Positions 1 to 12,657 of a stretch of 64,000 nucleotides of DNA are shown here, piece after piece. This DNA comes from Vesta saturnalis (taxonomy: Eukaryota; Arthropoda; Insecta; Coleoptera; Lampyridae), in contig JARFJB010000889.1 in assembly GCA_036346205.1 (NCBI GenBank), positions 594,501 to 658,500 on the forward strand, read 5' to 3'. The notes beneath the pieces were generated by a model. That model saw only the letters and a list, made by a program, of their open reading frames with translations. It had not been told where the DNA came from and ran no database searches. The position numbers and the translations under genes were made by a program. The stretch's first letter is position 1. Each line of letters starts with the position of its first letter.

Positions 1-3000
1 CTGCAACTAACAACTTTTATGATTACATATACTATTTAAAATCTTAAGACGTATTATACTGGCTTTCATTATTCTACACGTAGTCTTCGATACACGTGGT
101 GCCAGGTTTGGACGAAATTTTGGTAATTTAAGTAAAGTTTTGACTTTAAGGGATTGTTTTTGGCTGTTATTGAGGATATTTTTATTTTTATTATTATTCG
201 CCGTTGAAGGAAATGAATTGTTTATGGTTCATTTTGATGTTTGAACTGTGAAGATTGTGAAAATATTTCAGTTCCCGTCCTAATTCGTAGACTCGCAGTA
301 GCAATTTTATTTTTTTTTAAATTCCATCGTAGGGGCCTTGTAAAATTGTTAGACCTGATATTTGATGCACAAGGTCGGTAGTAGAAATTCCTTTAGTTTA
401 GAGATAAGAATAGTTATTGTCCACTTTAGTTGGCTTTCAAGTCCTGTCTACTTAAGAGAATATTGAATTACGTTGTAAGAGAGCAAGATTTTGTTGAAGT
501 AGCGACAGTAAGTGACTTCCGTTTAGTGTGTAGTAATATATAGTCAACATTAGGACGAAAGCCATTGTGGGCCGCGGTTCCTTGGGACGGTTACGTTTTA
601 AAGTGATGTGTTGTCGATCCGTTTATTTTAAAATAATAATCACGTAGAGGTGTTACGTGCAAATTTGTACTTTGTGCACTAACTTACCATAACAGAGGAG
701 ATATCTTTAAGCCTGCCGGAAAGCTCTGTCAAAGTGGAAAAATGGGATGGTTTCTACAGTGACGCAGGTGGTACGTAAAAGCTTAAAAGAGAAGGGAGGG
801 CACCAGCTGGAATGATTAACAGCCAGCCCTAGATAACCGGAGAGAATTAGTCACTTTCCTAGCTAAGCAACGAATATAAGTAAGGATCTGGGCAGTAAAA
901 GAAATGGTTACAAGATAGAATGTCCCAAGACAAAAGTAATCAAATATCATATAAACGAAGTATATAGCTTTTAAATATATATAGATATAAACTAAACTGT
1001 ATCCCGCAGGTATGAGATAATTCTTCAAATAAATATTTAAATTGTGTTACACACAAAACGTTAACCCAAAGCTTACACACTAAATATTTGTGCCCTTAAA
1101 TACACTATAGCTAGCCACCCAGAACTATAGTATCAAATTTCTATAATAATATCAAGTAAATGCAATTAAGAAAACCAAATTAAAAAGTAATAATATATGG
1201 ATCTTCAAAGCTAGGTTATGATAAAGCATAGATATTAACATTTAAACAGCCAAAGTAGGTGTAATTTGTGGATTCCTAATTGTAGAGGCACATTAAAAAT
1301 ATTATTATAGTATACATACAATCTTTTATGCAAAGTAGTCAATAGCACATTGTTATGAAAAATAGGCAATTTACAATTAAAACAGTAATACCACTTACTA
1401 ACCGCAAAGCCGAATGCATTCAGTTGTACAGTTTTACTCTTTCTACAGTTTAAATACATGAAATATAAATCGGAATTGTAGCCATTGACTTCAACACACA
1501 CTAAACAAATTAATGTATAAGTGAATAGCTAGTGAAGTACACAATTAACTGTTTATCAATTCAATCAACGTATGTCTGTACAAACAATGCAACAATTAAA
1601 GCATCACGCTTAAGTAATATAAAAACAGGTGCAATCAGTAACTTAGCTTTTAATTTCCAGGTAGCCTGTCCTGAAGATCCAACGCATCACTTATCTTGCT
1701 AATATGTATGAAGTAAAACGCACTTAATAGGCAAAATGTAGGTATACCCAATTTACGTACAGAGTACGTACCACATATAAGACGACATATATCCAAGTAT
1801 GTACAATGTACAAGACAAGGTATATCCCAAAATGTACATATTAGACAAGGTATACCCCAGTATTTACAACGTACCTCTAAAATTAAACATATCAACCCAA
1901 AACGAAAACAATCTTTAAGAAATGAATGTAACCAAATACAAGTGCGAGAACAGCTGGTGTCTGTTTCGAAAAGCAAAATAGTATATGATTATCCCCTAAA
2001 ATGGATAAGCCAAAACTAACAATAGTTAATCTAATTAGTTACACCTTACCTTACGATTTATGATACAAAACCAATGTGTCCTTATAGAAAACCTGGTGAG
2101 GTTATGTATAACCCCTTTAGTTATTAAATTTTTAGTTAATTATCGAACCCCACATATGTTGATGGCTAAAATTAAAAAGGTGGTGAAAGGAGAAAAGAGC
2201 ATACGACAGAGCTTACCTGTAGCAGGTATTTCCTATTAATCTGACAGAATCGTATGTACTAAACGGTTACAGAATGTCCGTACATATTTAGAAAAATGAT
2301 TTTAAAACTGGTATAACTCGATGGGCTAAATAAGTCCAGAAACTTCATTTTTCTTTAGAAAAATACAAAAATATCTGTTTCGCCAACAACCAAACAGGAA
2401 GACAACGTGCAAAGTCACTTGTCACCCGGATGTCAATCCGCTGTGAACCAGTAATTTTAACAATTTCTTACAGAAATTTATTTACTTGGGAAAAGTAATA
2501 TTTTCAAGAAACTACAGAGAGACGATATTATAGAAATGCAGTTACTTTTACAAAAATATTATATTGAAGAAAATACTCGCAATAATCCAGAGATTTTAAC
2601 AGGTCAAAAAATTGACTAGATCGTGCAGCGTAGGTAACGAATGTAACAGAGGTTATAGTTATTGTTTCGTGCAAGCGGTTCTTGTTATCGTCTAACATTG
2701 TTTATCATTATGGAACTCATGGCTATGAGTGGATTTGCGTTTATTCCAGTTTGACTTTTTTTCGTTTTTCATACAAGCTCAGCTGTTATAGTTTATTATT
2801 GTAATTTTCTATGCTGATGGCCGTAAAAATTAGTTTTCCGTAAACAAAATAGCAAATAAGTGATGGAGACTGCATGCAAGTTCAGTTTAAGAGACCAGGT
2901 AAAATCTAAAATTATCTGTTAGCTCTGGAAAGTACATCTTCGTTAATAGGACTATATGTAATTTAGATTAATAGACGTACTAAGATTTGGTGAAGTGTTC

Positions 3001-3552
3001 TCTTGGTGACTAATTAAAATTACTAGTTAAAGAACTTAAAATCACGAATGATTGTTCTTATAAATGCAAGCTAGTGTCTGGAGAAACTCTAAATTAATTA
3101 GACCAGCTGTGGAATTTTAGCCACTAAGGAAAGTTAAGTAAGAGCTCCTTGAACTTATAATTTATATTCGTTTATCCCGTTATAGGAGATAAAAAGGTTT
3201 GGTATTGAAAGCTCTAGTTTAGTTTTTGTTTAGGTGTTTCCTATATGTAGGCTAGTTACTTTAGGAATAATAACGGCAGTTAGCGGAAATTATTTTAGGT
3301 GCAGTCCTAATCACATTTATTCTTTATGTTTTTTGAGTCTCTGAACACGAATCTGAGCTGACATATATTATTCCCGGAACATTGTTTTTTTTGCGAGAAA
3401 CATCCAAATTTGGTCAATTTTTTAGGTATTTGGGCTAAATGTCGGTAATCATGCATTTTTTCGAAAAGAAATGTTTTGTAAAATTAAAGTAGATAAAATT
3501 TACTACAAGTTTTGTATATAATAATTCTTTCTACGGTCAACCGTTACGCCGC
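1..3552. other. AT-rich DNA, no recognised gene
   Basis: I see no convincing coding region, RNA gene or mobile element here apart from a small degenerate tandem repeat near 1741-1880, listed separately. The open frames are short, AT-rich and lack family motifs. A slightly GC-richer patch near 550-620 could be an untranslated exon, but nothing supports that further. Confidence 0.5.
1741..1880. repeat. Degenerate tandem repeat, about 31-45 bp period
   Basis: The phrase GGTATAYCCCAA followed shortly by TGTAC or TTTAC recurs near 1741, 1786, 1819 and 1850, with GACAAGG between units. The copies are imperfect and unequally spaced, so this is an old minisatellite-like duplication. There is no coding interpretation. 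Confidence 0.5.
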
Positions 3553-4280
3553 TATAGCGCACTAAAAAATGACCAAAACTCCCAAAAATTAAAGAAAACG
3601 CTAAATACTGCGTGTTACATCAAGTTACCGTGGAAACAACCCGTGTTACGATAGTTTGGACTATTTATGATAATAGACTTAATCAAACACACATAAAAAT
3701 AAGCAAACTAGTGTGTCCGCTGACCGCAAGCCTCACATGAAAGATATATTTGTCTAAAATCAAATCGGAAAGAAGTTTGAGACAAAAAGTATCAAAAAGC
3801 GTTATAGTTATATTTAAATTAAAATTACTTGATACATGCAGAAACAATATAATGAATTGTACAAGAAATTGTTTTGGTAAAGGTAATAATCTCATGGTGT
3901 TGGTTGGTAGGATCATGTAATTCAATCTCTTCAGGTTGAAGGGCGACACTCCATTCGCCCCTTTTTGTAGGTGGAGGAGATAGGTAACTGCTTCTTCCTC
4001 CTATGCTGTCAAGGCTTCCTCATGGGTAGGAAACTGGAGACCAAGTTCCTCTTGGAGATCTAAATCTTCAGTCTCGTCAAATTGTTGGTCAAGGGCCACA
4101 GATGCGTTGTTGCATGGTCTCTGAACTTAACCCCACCTGTATGCAGCTGCAATTTTGTTCACAGGTTTTGGTGCACTTGCATGTTGCCCACCTAATCAGT
4201 AAAACGGCAGTATTTAGCGTTTTTTTAATTTTTGGGAATTCTGGCCATTTTTTAGTGCGCTCTAGCGATTCTAGCAGCAT
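3553..4280 (-). pseudogene. Remnant of a transposon-like protein with CXC-type cysteine-rich tail, inverted duplication
   Basis: On the minus strand about 4280-4130 reads ERTKKWPEFPKIKK, then WATCKCTKTCEQNCSCIQVGLS, a cluster spaced C-x-C-x3-C-x3-C-x-C. After a frame slip near 4110 it continues CNN and an acidic stretch (DETEDLDLQEE). The pattern recalls tesmin/TSO1-like CXC tails found at the ends of some insect transposon-encoded proteins. The same coding segment recurs in inverted orientation on the plus strand at about 3553-3615 (RTKK-PKLPKIKENAKY), so the two ends form an inverted repeat of roughly 65-70 bp. Several stops and frame slips make this non-functional. The element family is not identified, and the minus-strand open frame at 3683-3949 shows no domain. 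Confidence 0.5.
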
Positions 4281-4339
4281 AAACTTTCAATCAACGATCG
4301 GAATTATTAAGAAAACGTTTTCTTTTGTTTAAGTGAGCA

Positions 4340-5850
4340 TATTGAGTAAGTTATTTTGGGGCGAATTTTACAGGTCTAGCCGAATATATAACGTGAGTTA
4401 GCATTTCGAATTCCTGATTTAGAACGTGTTCATAACGTTGTTCTGTTAGAAATTTAGTGACGTTTATATTTTCCTAAAAATTATTTTTCTTTGAGCGATG
4501 ACGAGCAACTGTGCTGTTTTAGCTGAGCATCATCATCAAAAGCCCATTCTACTGCGTGAGCATTATACTCACAACAGTGTCAAAAACCTATTTACCTACT
4601 TTAACAACTTTGACTAAATGTTAACGAGATTATCAATAAATCCGTCGCAAAGATACGAATGCATTTTTCACCATGTAAGTTAAGAATTAAAAAAGGTTTT
4701 CTGTTTCATTTCTGCGATTCGTGAAAGAATAGTATTCAATCCTGTTCAAAAGAAAGCTTGCTGGAATAAGAAAACATATAAAACTAATACAGTACGGAAA
4801 TTTTTAAAATGCCGTTAGACACTGTATTCAATTTAATCAACACACTACTATTTGGGCAATAAAGGAGACACTGTTTAGCTTGGAGACCGGTTGAATTAAT
4901 AAGGAAACACACTATTTTTGTTAATTATTAGTTTTACATATATCATACTAAACAGAATACATAATAATTGTCGATAAGTGTTGAGCACAATTATCGCAAA
5001 TGTAATATAAAAATGTAAACTTTCACGATTACTACTCATAATTATGATACGTATCTGTTAGGTTTGAAATCATGTATTTTAATTATTGTATACAAATTTA
5101 AATATTGGATATGAATTGCAGAGGTATGCTTGCTATAACAGTTACTTAGCAGTATTTGAAATCTAATTACGGAATATTACTTAATTTTATTTTAGTGCAA
5201 ACTTACTGGATCTGTGGGTTGAATATTATTAAACCGCCTTAAAAAATGACCACCCTCTAATGAACGAAAGCTAACAATGAAAAATCTCATAACCAAAAAT
5301 AAATGTCTCAAATGTAATCAAACTATAATGTAAGTGTAAAATTGTGATAACTTTAATTTGAAAGTAATAAAAGTATTCATTTGACAGACAGATTAAACAT
5401 CCAGTAAAATCGTAACAAATCTATAATTGTTATGATACATTCAAAACAGAATGTATACATTTAATCTTTCTCGAATTTTAACCATATATTAAATCTTTCC
5501 AACGCAGTGATATCTTAACATTCTTAATTACTAATTAATTAGTTATTTAATCACATATTTTTTCTTGACTATTGAAGCTGTTTGGATGTTTATATACTTG
5601 AATGGCTTTAGTTGTAAACAAACATACTGATGTATGTAAATGTTAACTTTCAGTATTAGCATACATAATTAAAATACTTATCTTCTGCGTTTTCAGCTTT
5701 TTCATATTTCATAATTTTTTTCTAACATCCCAAGTAATTACAGATATTACCTTTTACTGAGGATGATAACTATAATTGATATTGAATGTATAAATTTATG
5801 TAAATTATGAATAAAAAATACCCCATTTAAAAAACCCAAACACGGTTCTG
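4340..5850. other. AT-rich DNA, nothing recognised
   Basis: No gene, RNA or clear repeat is visible. Stops are dense in all frames. Confidence 0.5.
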
Positions 5851-5854
5851 GACA

Positions 5855-5950
5855 TTTAAGCGTGACCGTTGGGGCGCCGGCGTTTGGGCGCGACTGTTTG
5901 GGCGCGGAGACATTTGGACAATGGATTATTTGGGTCCCAGACATGTGGGC
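5855..5950. repeat. GC-rich minisatellite, about 15-bp period (TTTGGGCGC core)
   Basis: About six imperfect units with the core TTTGGGCGC or a close variant (TTGGGGCGC, TTTGGACAA, TTTGGGTCC, TGTGGGCGC) follow each other every 14-17 bp. The patch is strikingly GC-rich against the AT-rich surroundings. The minus-strand open frame across it is a by-product of the repeat. Confidence 0.65.
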
Positions 5951-6400
5951 GCTAGGAAATTGAATACGTCCTATAATTATTTGATTCCTGCTTGGTAATT
6001 ATAGAACTCTATAAACTATTTCTTACCAATGGTTTTAAATATCAAAATTACATAAAGCCGATCATATTATGTTTATGGTTGGTATTTGTAATTAAAACAA
6101 GACTATTAATAGTCGATCAATATTAACAGATCATTATTACTTGAGAATTTGCTTTTAAATAATTAAAAGTACATAAAAGCCGTTCAGTTTCAGTTAATCG
6201 TTAGTATTAATATCTAATTAAATAAATATTACCAATATTATTATTACTTCCCAATTAGTTTTAAATACCAAAATTTCAGAATACCGATCAGTTGCTATTT
6301 GACGTCAGTGTGATGGTATTCCGTTTATTATTATTTTTCAAATTAAAAATGGAAGTAGTTTCCAAGCGAGGAAAGTCCATGTTTACTAGTTACTGCTATG
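5951..6400. other. AT-rich DNA before the MULE remnant
   Basis: No gene or repeat could be assigned. It may contain the upstream end of the neighbouring MULE element, but I found no terminal inverted repeat. Confidence 0.4.
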
Positions 6401-6404
6401 GAAC

Positions 6405-7650
6405 AAACAAAATTTTGGCGCTGTGAAATGAAAAATCAAGGTTGCAAGAGTCGTCTTCATACCTTAGACGGAGATATTGCGAATGAATTACGTAACCATT
6501 CACATGACAGTAATCCGGCGAATATAGAAAACAGTGTGCAATAAAAACTCGTGCTGTTGGAACGATGGAACCAACATCGCAAATCATTAATGTGTGTCTT
6601 AACGAAGCAAACTTGTCGCAGACAGCATAAGTAAATGTACCAGCTTCGAATGCTTTGAAAAAAGTGGTGCGCAGTAAAAGAAACAATGTATAGGTTGCAC
6701 TCGCAACTCCACTGCAAGTAGAAAATCTTGTCATCCCTGATGAATTCAAGACATATGATGTATGTGGAAGAGCAGATAACTTTTTATTGAGTGACAGCAG
6801 AGCAGAACGTCAAAGAATCTTAGTATTTGAGCGAGAAAAAAACATAGACAGGTAAACGTTTTCTTACATTTTAAACGAATCAACAAATTGAGAACGTTGA
6901 TAATAGCGAAAAACTAAAAACTTAATGCAGTTCATCCCGTAGTTTATGCACTTCTCCCGAATAAGCAAACAGGAACATATACAAAAATGATCGAGCTCCT
7001 AAAACAATCTTCAGCCGAATCTACACCCAAGAAAAATCTGCGATTTTGAATTGGCATCTTTCGACGCCTTCAAGGGGGCTTTTCCAGATGGAGAAATGAC
7101 AGGTTGTTTGTTTTATTTAACGAAGAACCTGAGAAAACATTTTGAACACTTGAACCTTCTTGGGAGATATAATAATGACGCAGATTTTGCTGTTAAGGCG
7201 CGCATCATAACATCTCTGTCGTTTCTACCGATGAACCATTTAAATGAATCTATCGACCAATGATCAACTGTATTGTCTTCAAAGCTAGAGCCCGTATTAC
7301 AATGGTTTGAGGATTCATATTTAGGACGTCTAAATAGGAGGGAAACTGGACGACACCAAGCAAAATTTCCGCCAGCGTTGTGGTAGGTACCTAATCGGGT
7401 ACTGACGAACAATGATAGGACAAACAACCACGCCGAGGTCGCCCACAGAAGACTAAAAGCAGAGCTATCGATGAACCATCCAACCATTTGGAAATGTATA
7501 GATAACCTGAAAACTGTTCAACGCGGGAGCGGTTACTTGCGGGGAACGAGCCAAGTCCAAAAAAGCGGCAATTTATCCAAGCTGATAGAAGAATTAAAAA
7601 TCTGGTTGAAGATGATAACAATCGATGTAATAATGTAGACAGTACTAACA
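6405..7650 (+). pseudogene. MULE-family transposase pseudogene with FLYWCH zinc finger
   Basis: The frame from 6416 reads W-R-C-E-M-K-N-Q-G-C, then R-L-H-T, and about 15 residues later H-S-H. This is the WxC...C...HxH signature of a FLYWCH zinc finger. Further on, in changing frames, come VIPDEFKTYD (about 6730), PVVYALLPNKQTGTYTKMI (about 6935-6995), DFELASFDAFKGAFPD (from about 7046), TGCLFYLTKNLRKH, GRYNNDADFAVKARI, then TNNHAEVAHRRLKAEL and HPTIWKCIDNL near 7415-7505. That order matches insect MULE transposases with an N-terminal FLYWCH finger. The catalytic acidic residue of DFELA is present. In-frame stops (for example the TGA at 7261) and frameshifts break the gene. No Mutator-type terminal inverted repeat was located. 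Confidence 0.75.
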
Positions 7651-9325
7651 ATAGAAATATTATTGAATTTTTTGAAGCTATTTCCTACAATTATTGATAA
7701 TTTTTCCTTGATAAAATTCCCATATTATTAAACTGAACGATATGATTTACATTATTTAAGGCGCCCTCCGTTACTTCTCTGGTTGATTCAGTGTAACGGT
7801 CTAGTATGAAAGCCTCTTTTTGTAGCCCCAATATACAGTTTTCCACAAAAACAAAACAAACTTATACACTCTGAGAGCTAAAAGTAGATTTGAAGCGTCT
7901 TTATGTCATGTTTGTATTATTTAATATTTTTTAGGTTTGAAAATAGGTCTAATCCCATGGTTAATTGATATTTTTTCAATGTTATCCATCAGATTGTAGT
8001 GATGATCATCAAATTCATCTTTAAAAAATCTCTATCAAATTTAACTTGATCCACTAAAGCTTTAATTACACTAAAAGTTTAATATGGATTATGATTTGAT
8101 GGTTCATGAATATACTTTCCGGTGTGTTCACGTTTCAGGTAAACTTTATAAACACAGTGAAATTACTTGTTTTAGAAGCTAATATATCTAAATATGGTAA
8201 GCTTCCACCAAGGTGATTGAATTCTATCTATAAGCCACTCATAGTGAAAGGACTTACTCCCTCATGTTATCTTAAGATAACCACCGGGTGCTCCGTAGAT
8301 ATAGTGCACATCTACATCACCAGGCCCAAGATCTGTCAAACAACTATATCAACAGCCTCGTACTGACTAACTAAAGGAATGAAAAATAATAATCTTTACT
8401 CCCCCCACCCCCCTCCCAAGATCATATAATCATCCATTACTTTTATTAAAAATGTTCCATACTAAAATGCAAACAGGACATTTCTTACGAAAAAACATAC
8501 CTACTGCAATCCACACGTGTGCCAACTAACTATCACAATAGAACCGAGATAACAAACATCCTTTTCCTCAAGAATAACCCAGAATGGTTCAACTAAATCT
8601 TCAATAACCTTTAGCTTAACAATACTACTTAAAAACGACCTGGTATACGACGAAGTACGCATGGCCACTTAACGCGCTGCGAGAATTATGACATCAGCAC
8701 GATAACAAAATAAATCCAAGACGAAAACACATAACATAATCTCATCTCCCAAAAAAATATATTTTTTAGCAATGATAGCATTTAATTCTCAAAAACAAAT
8801 TTCCTTTTTACGACAATACAACCACAAAATAAAATTCACGGAAAGCTACAGTTTTAAAAATCCTATCTACGCTATTTAAAGGTACCACATATTAAAAAAA
8901 TATACACGTAAAAGTTATATGTAGGAGATCCAAGTACACTGAGGCTAGGTCGTAAATGTTGGTGAATCTTTGGTTAATCATAAAGTTGTGATGGAAGAAC
9001 TTCAGAGCTTGGTAATTGTCTTTATTTTTTCAGGAATAGACGATATTTTAAATAGGTTCTTTACGTTTTGAAAACAAATACCTTTGAAGGATGTTTTTTG
9101 GTAATTCATGGTATATTTGAGGTTCCAGTAGATAAAGATTTAGATTTAGACGAATTCTGAATTTGTATTAAAAATTATATCCTTGAATGGTGTTACTTTT
9201 AGCGTTACGGCAAAAAGAAAGAACATATGACATATTGTGGATTATATCAACCAGAAAAGTTTCTCATAAGAGAGCATGCCGTAAACCATGACTTTCAATT
9301 TTAATAATATAAAAATTTTATCAAG
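7651..9325. other. AT-rich DNA, nothing recognised
   Basis: No coding motif or RNA gene was recognised between the MULE remnant and the start of duplication block A. A C-rich run lies at 8401-8417. Confidence 0.45.
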
Positions 9326-9714
9326 GCAAACTCATTATTATGTTGCTTCACATCTAGAAGCTATTCAAATATATAAACATCCAAATAACAGGCAAGAAAA
9401 GAATATCAAATTAAAGAGGTTTTGGAATCTTTTAAATAAAAAAGGGAGAATGGTACATCGTAATTCTAACTTTTGGTATTTCTAGATTTCTTGCTGTAAT
9501 TTTCCTTGACTTCGAATTAAATGTTTTACCAATTAGGTATGAAGCTATCACGGCATTGCAAAGATTTACGAAAACAACTAGTCTTATAGTACTAAATGAA
9601 AATGGTTTCTTTATAACATTTCTAACGATACTACTAAATCTTTAATTTGTATGTCAAGTGTTTAACTACGAATACCTTAACTGCTTTAAAAATGTTTCAC
9701 AGTCTTGCACTTAC

Positions 9715-9716
<2 letters not shown>

Positions 9717-9780
<64 letters not shown>
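9717..9780. repeat. (TA)n microsatellite
   Basis: An uninterrupted TA run abuts the left end of a mariner-like element. The sequence to its left continues block A. Confidence 0.95.
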
Positions 9781-9782
<2 letters not shown>

Positions 9783-11541
9783 TATGATGGACCAAAATTT
9801 TCGAATTAAAATTTCATATTTTGGGACACCGACCTGCTTGGTCTGAAACTTATTTTCAGTTTACTTTCGATTTGTTGAAATCAAGTAGGCCTTTACAGTT
9901 GAGCAAAAATCCGTTGTCAATTTCGTTTCAGGTAAAGTACGTTTTTCGTTCATAGTACGACAAAGTGTCACTATGAAAAGTTATTCAGAAAATAAAACTA
10001 TGGGTCTTTGCTAAATTTCACAAAGATCAGCTCTTATTAAATGCGAATTTTTTTTGTATTGTATGAACGAACAATCGCATCGTAGTAAAGCAAACAATTT
10101 ACTGTCATTATCTTAGATAAACTTTAAAACTTTGAAGTATTTGTTCTAAATTGATCTCAGTAATTTGAAAATTACTTGTTCTTTAGTTTTTACTTGTTCT
10201 GTAGTGTTATGTATTAAAAATGTTGACTCGAACAGCGCATTCATCTAATACAATGTTACGGACTTGAGGAACCATCCTATGGTCATGTTATCAATAAGTT
10301 TCACGAGCGATTTCCAATGGTAGCAATTTCTATCAATAGAGTAAAAAAGCTTGTGAAAAAGTTTACAAAAACTGGAAGTGTGCAAAATTTGAATTAAAAA
10401 AAACTAGTTCACGATCATAAAGATACTGTTGGTGATAGAATTCGTGAACACTGATCGTCAATTATCATTGAGAAAGCGGTCTACTGGATTATCAGTAGGT
10501 AAATCGCGCATATAAAGAATTCTAAAGGAAAATAAAAGTATACCATTTCAACCCACGTTCATTCATAAATTAGAAGCTTGAGACGATATACAACGATTGC
10601 TGTTTTGTTTATGGGCTGGAGAAAAGATTTTGAGCTGGGGAAAATATTTTAAACAACAAATATTTTTATAAAAAAATAATTTTTTCAGATATATAATAAT
10701 TTTACAACTAATGGCATCCTGTCTTCACAAAATTGTAGGTATTGGTCTGATGGAATCCACATTCTCCTATAGTAACTAACAGTAAACGGTACAAGATAAC
10801 TTTTTTTTTACCTGCTATGGAAGACATGAATTTAGAAGATTTTCAACAAGACGGATGTCCAGCTCATTCAACTCGTTCGATTACAAATTTTTTGAATCAG
10901 CACTTTCCTAAAAGGTGGATTGGACGACGTGGTTTAATACATTGACCAGCAAGATCGCCGGATTTGACCCCTATGGATTTTTACTTATGTAGTTATTTGA
11001 AATTAAGAGTTTATTCATATGATCTTCATGATAACATCGACTTATTAAAACAAAAATTTAGGGATGCAGTAGATGAAATTAACCCAATGACCAAAGCGAA
11101 AGTATACGACGATTTTAGAGTTACGATAGAAAAATGTGAAGATCTTTGAGGAAACCAAATAGAGTAATTGTAGTTTAATTTCCTTTTTTTTTTGTAAACT
11201 GTAAAAATTTGAATTTGGATTAATTTATCAGGTAATCGTAAATAAAAAAAATATTTATCTATTTTCTACTTCTATTATCAAAGTAGGCTCATCACTCTGA
11301 AAATTTGCATTACCCCATATATTTTCAGTCTGAACAACTTTTCTTAGTAACACTATGGCATACTATAAACGCAAAAGGTACATTACCTTAAACAAAATTG
11401 GCAAATAACGGATTTTTACTCAACGGTATAGGCCTACTAGATTTTAACAAATCGAAAGTAAACTAAAAATAAGTTTCAGAACAAGCAGGGCGTAATCCCA
11501 AAATATAAAATTCCAATTCGAAATTTTTGGTCCATCATACC
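9781..11541 (+). mobile_element. Mariner-like (ITm superfamily) element with about 210-bp terminal inverted repeats
   Basis: The left end starts GGTATGATGGACCAAAA and the right end is its complement finishing at 11541. TA flanks both sides (9779-9780, 11542-11543), as expected for a Tc1/mariner target duplication. The inverted repeats match, with scattered differences, for about 210 bp (9781-9990 against 11332-11541) and weakly beyond. The element sits in or next to a TA tract inside block A. Block C lacks it at the equivalent place (near 31860), so it entered after the duplication. It encodes the degenerate transposase described separately. Confidence 0.85.
10220..11149 (+). pseudogene. Degenerate mariner-like transposase (DDD, 41-residue D2-D3 spacing)
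   Basis: The N-terminal part is badly broken (stops at about 10265 and 10396, frameshifts). The C-terminal part is readable: FQQDGCPAHSTRS with the second catalytic D at 10850-10852, W-x-A-R-S-P-D-L-T-P-M-D with the third D at 10976-10978, and a C-terminal helical region ending at a TGA (11147-11149). A stop at 10945 replaces a conserved W. There are 41 residues between the last two D residues, as reported for rosa-like (DD41D) relatives of mariner and unlike the 34 of classical mariner. Such transposases are common in insect genomes. It is not functional as read. Confidence 0.75.
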
Positions 11542-11568
11542 TATTGTAAACTCAATCAGGGGACACAA

Positions 11569-11587
11569 CTGTGTGTGTGTGTGTGTG

Positions 11588-11650
<63 letters not shown>
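11569..11650. repeat. (GT)n followed by (AT)n microsatellite
   Basis: GT repeats to about 11596 switch directly to an AT run ending at 11650. It lies just outside the right end of the mariner-like element, before block A resumes. Confidence 0.95.
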
Positions 11651-11652
<2 letters not shown>

Positions 11653-12657
11653 TTGTTTCAGTTTATTTATATTCTGTTCAAGATTTACATTAACAATTAC
11701 AGTTTTTAGTACTAAATGAAAATCGTTTCCTTAAAACATTTGTAACGATACTGCTAGATCACTAATTGGTACGTCAAGTGCGAAAACTTTTACTACTTTA
11801 AAATTAAAGTTTTTCTCAACCTGCCACTTACATTGTAATTTGATTAATTTGCGTTGAATTTGTTTTCTGATTGTGACATTTTTTATTGTTAGCCTTGGTT
11901 CATTAGAAGGTATTCTTATTTGCCATCTCCAAAGCAGTTTAATATTTAATCCATTAAACACCTGATTAATCTCTAGTATAAAATAAAATTAGGTTCCGCA
12001 GTTGGCTTTTAACGTTTAATTAAGCGTTATAGCAGACTTACCTTTGCGATATGGTATTTCATAAATTTATTTGACAACTTAATCATTTCTTTAAAACTTG
12101 TGCTTACTGACGATGATAAATGTATTTCTTATCAAAACGTTTAAATATGTATATAACAAATCAAAATACATAACTTCATACCCAAAAGAAAGGTAACTTA
12201 ATCTCAAACGAAAGTGTTATACAGGACCAAGTGTCAAAATCAACTCATTGCGATAATGCTAGCAGGACTTCCACTTAATGTACCCAGTTAGTACCAGAAT
12301 TTTAAATTGAATTTGTCAAACTACCATAATGAGCACTAATACACATCCTAACTTATTTTATGACCTGAGATTTTATCAAGGAGTAACCGTGGTCGTTGTA
12401 ATATTACTAATAATATTCAAATTGACTGTTATGATTAAAATAGCGAATGGCCGTTATGACTAAACCGGCCGTGGGAATTTAATGTAGCAGACTGTGGAAA
12501 GGTCGAAATTTGCTAGAGAAAGGAAGACCTATATATCTACAAAAAAATAGGTGCCCCCTTGTATGAAACGTCGACTAAACCCTTTCTTGGAAACTCGTTA
12601 CTACAACTGCAAATTCTCTCATGGTTTGATTAAATTTTTGCGTAATGGCAGTTTTAA

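Noticed and set aside
4102..4332. 76-codon plus-strand frame
   Set aside because: It is the shadow of the cysteine-rich minus-strand remnant and one arm of its inverted duplication.
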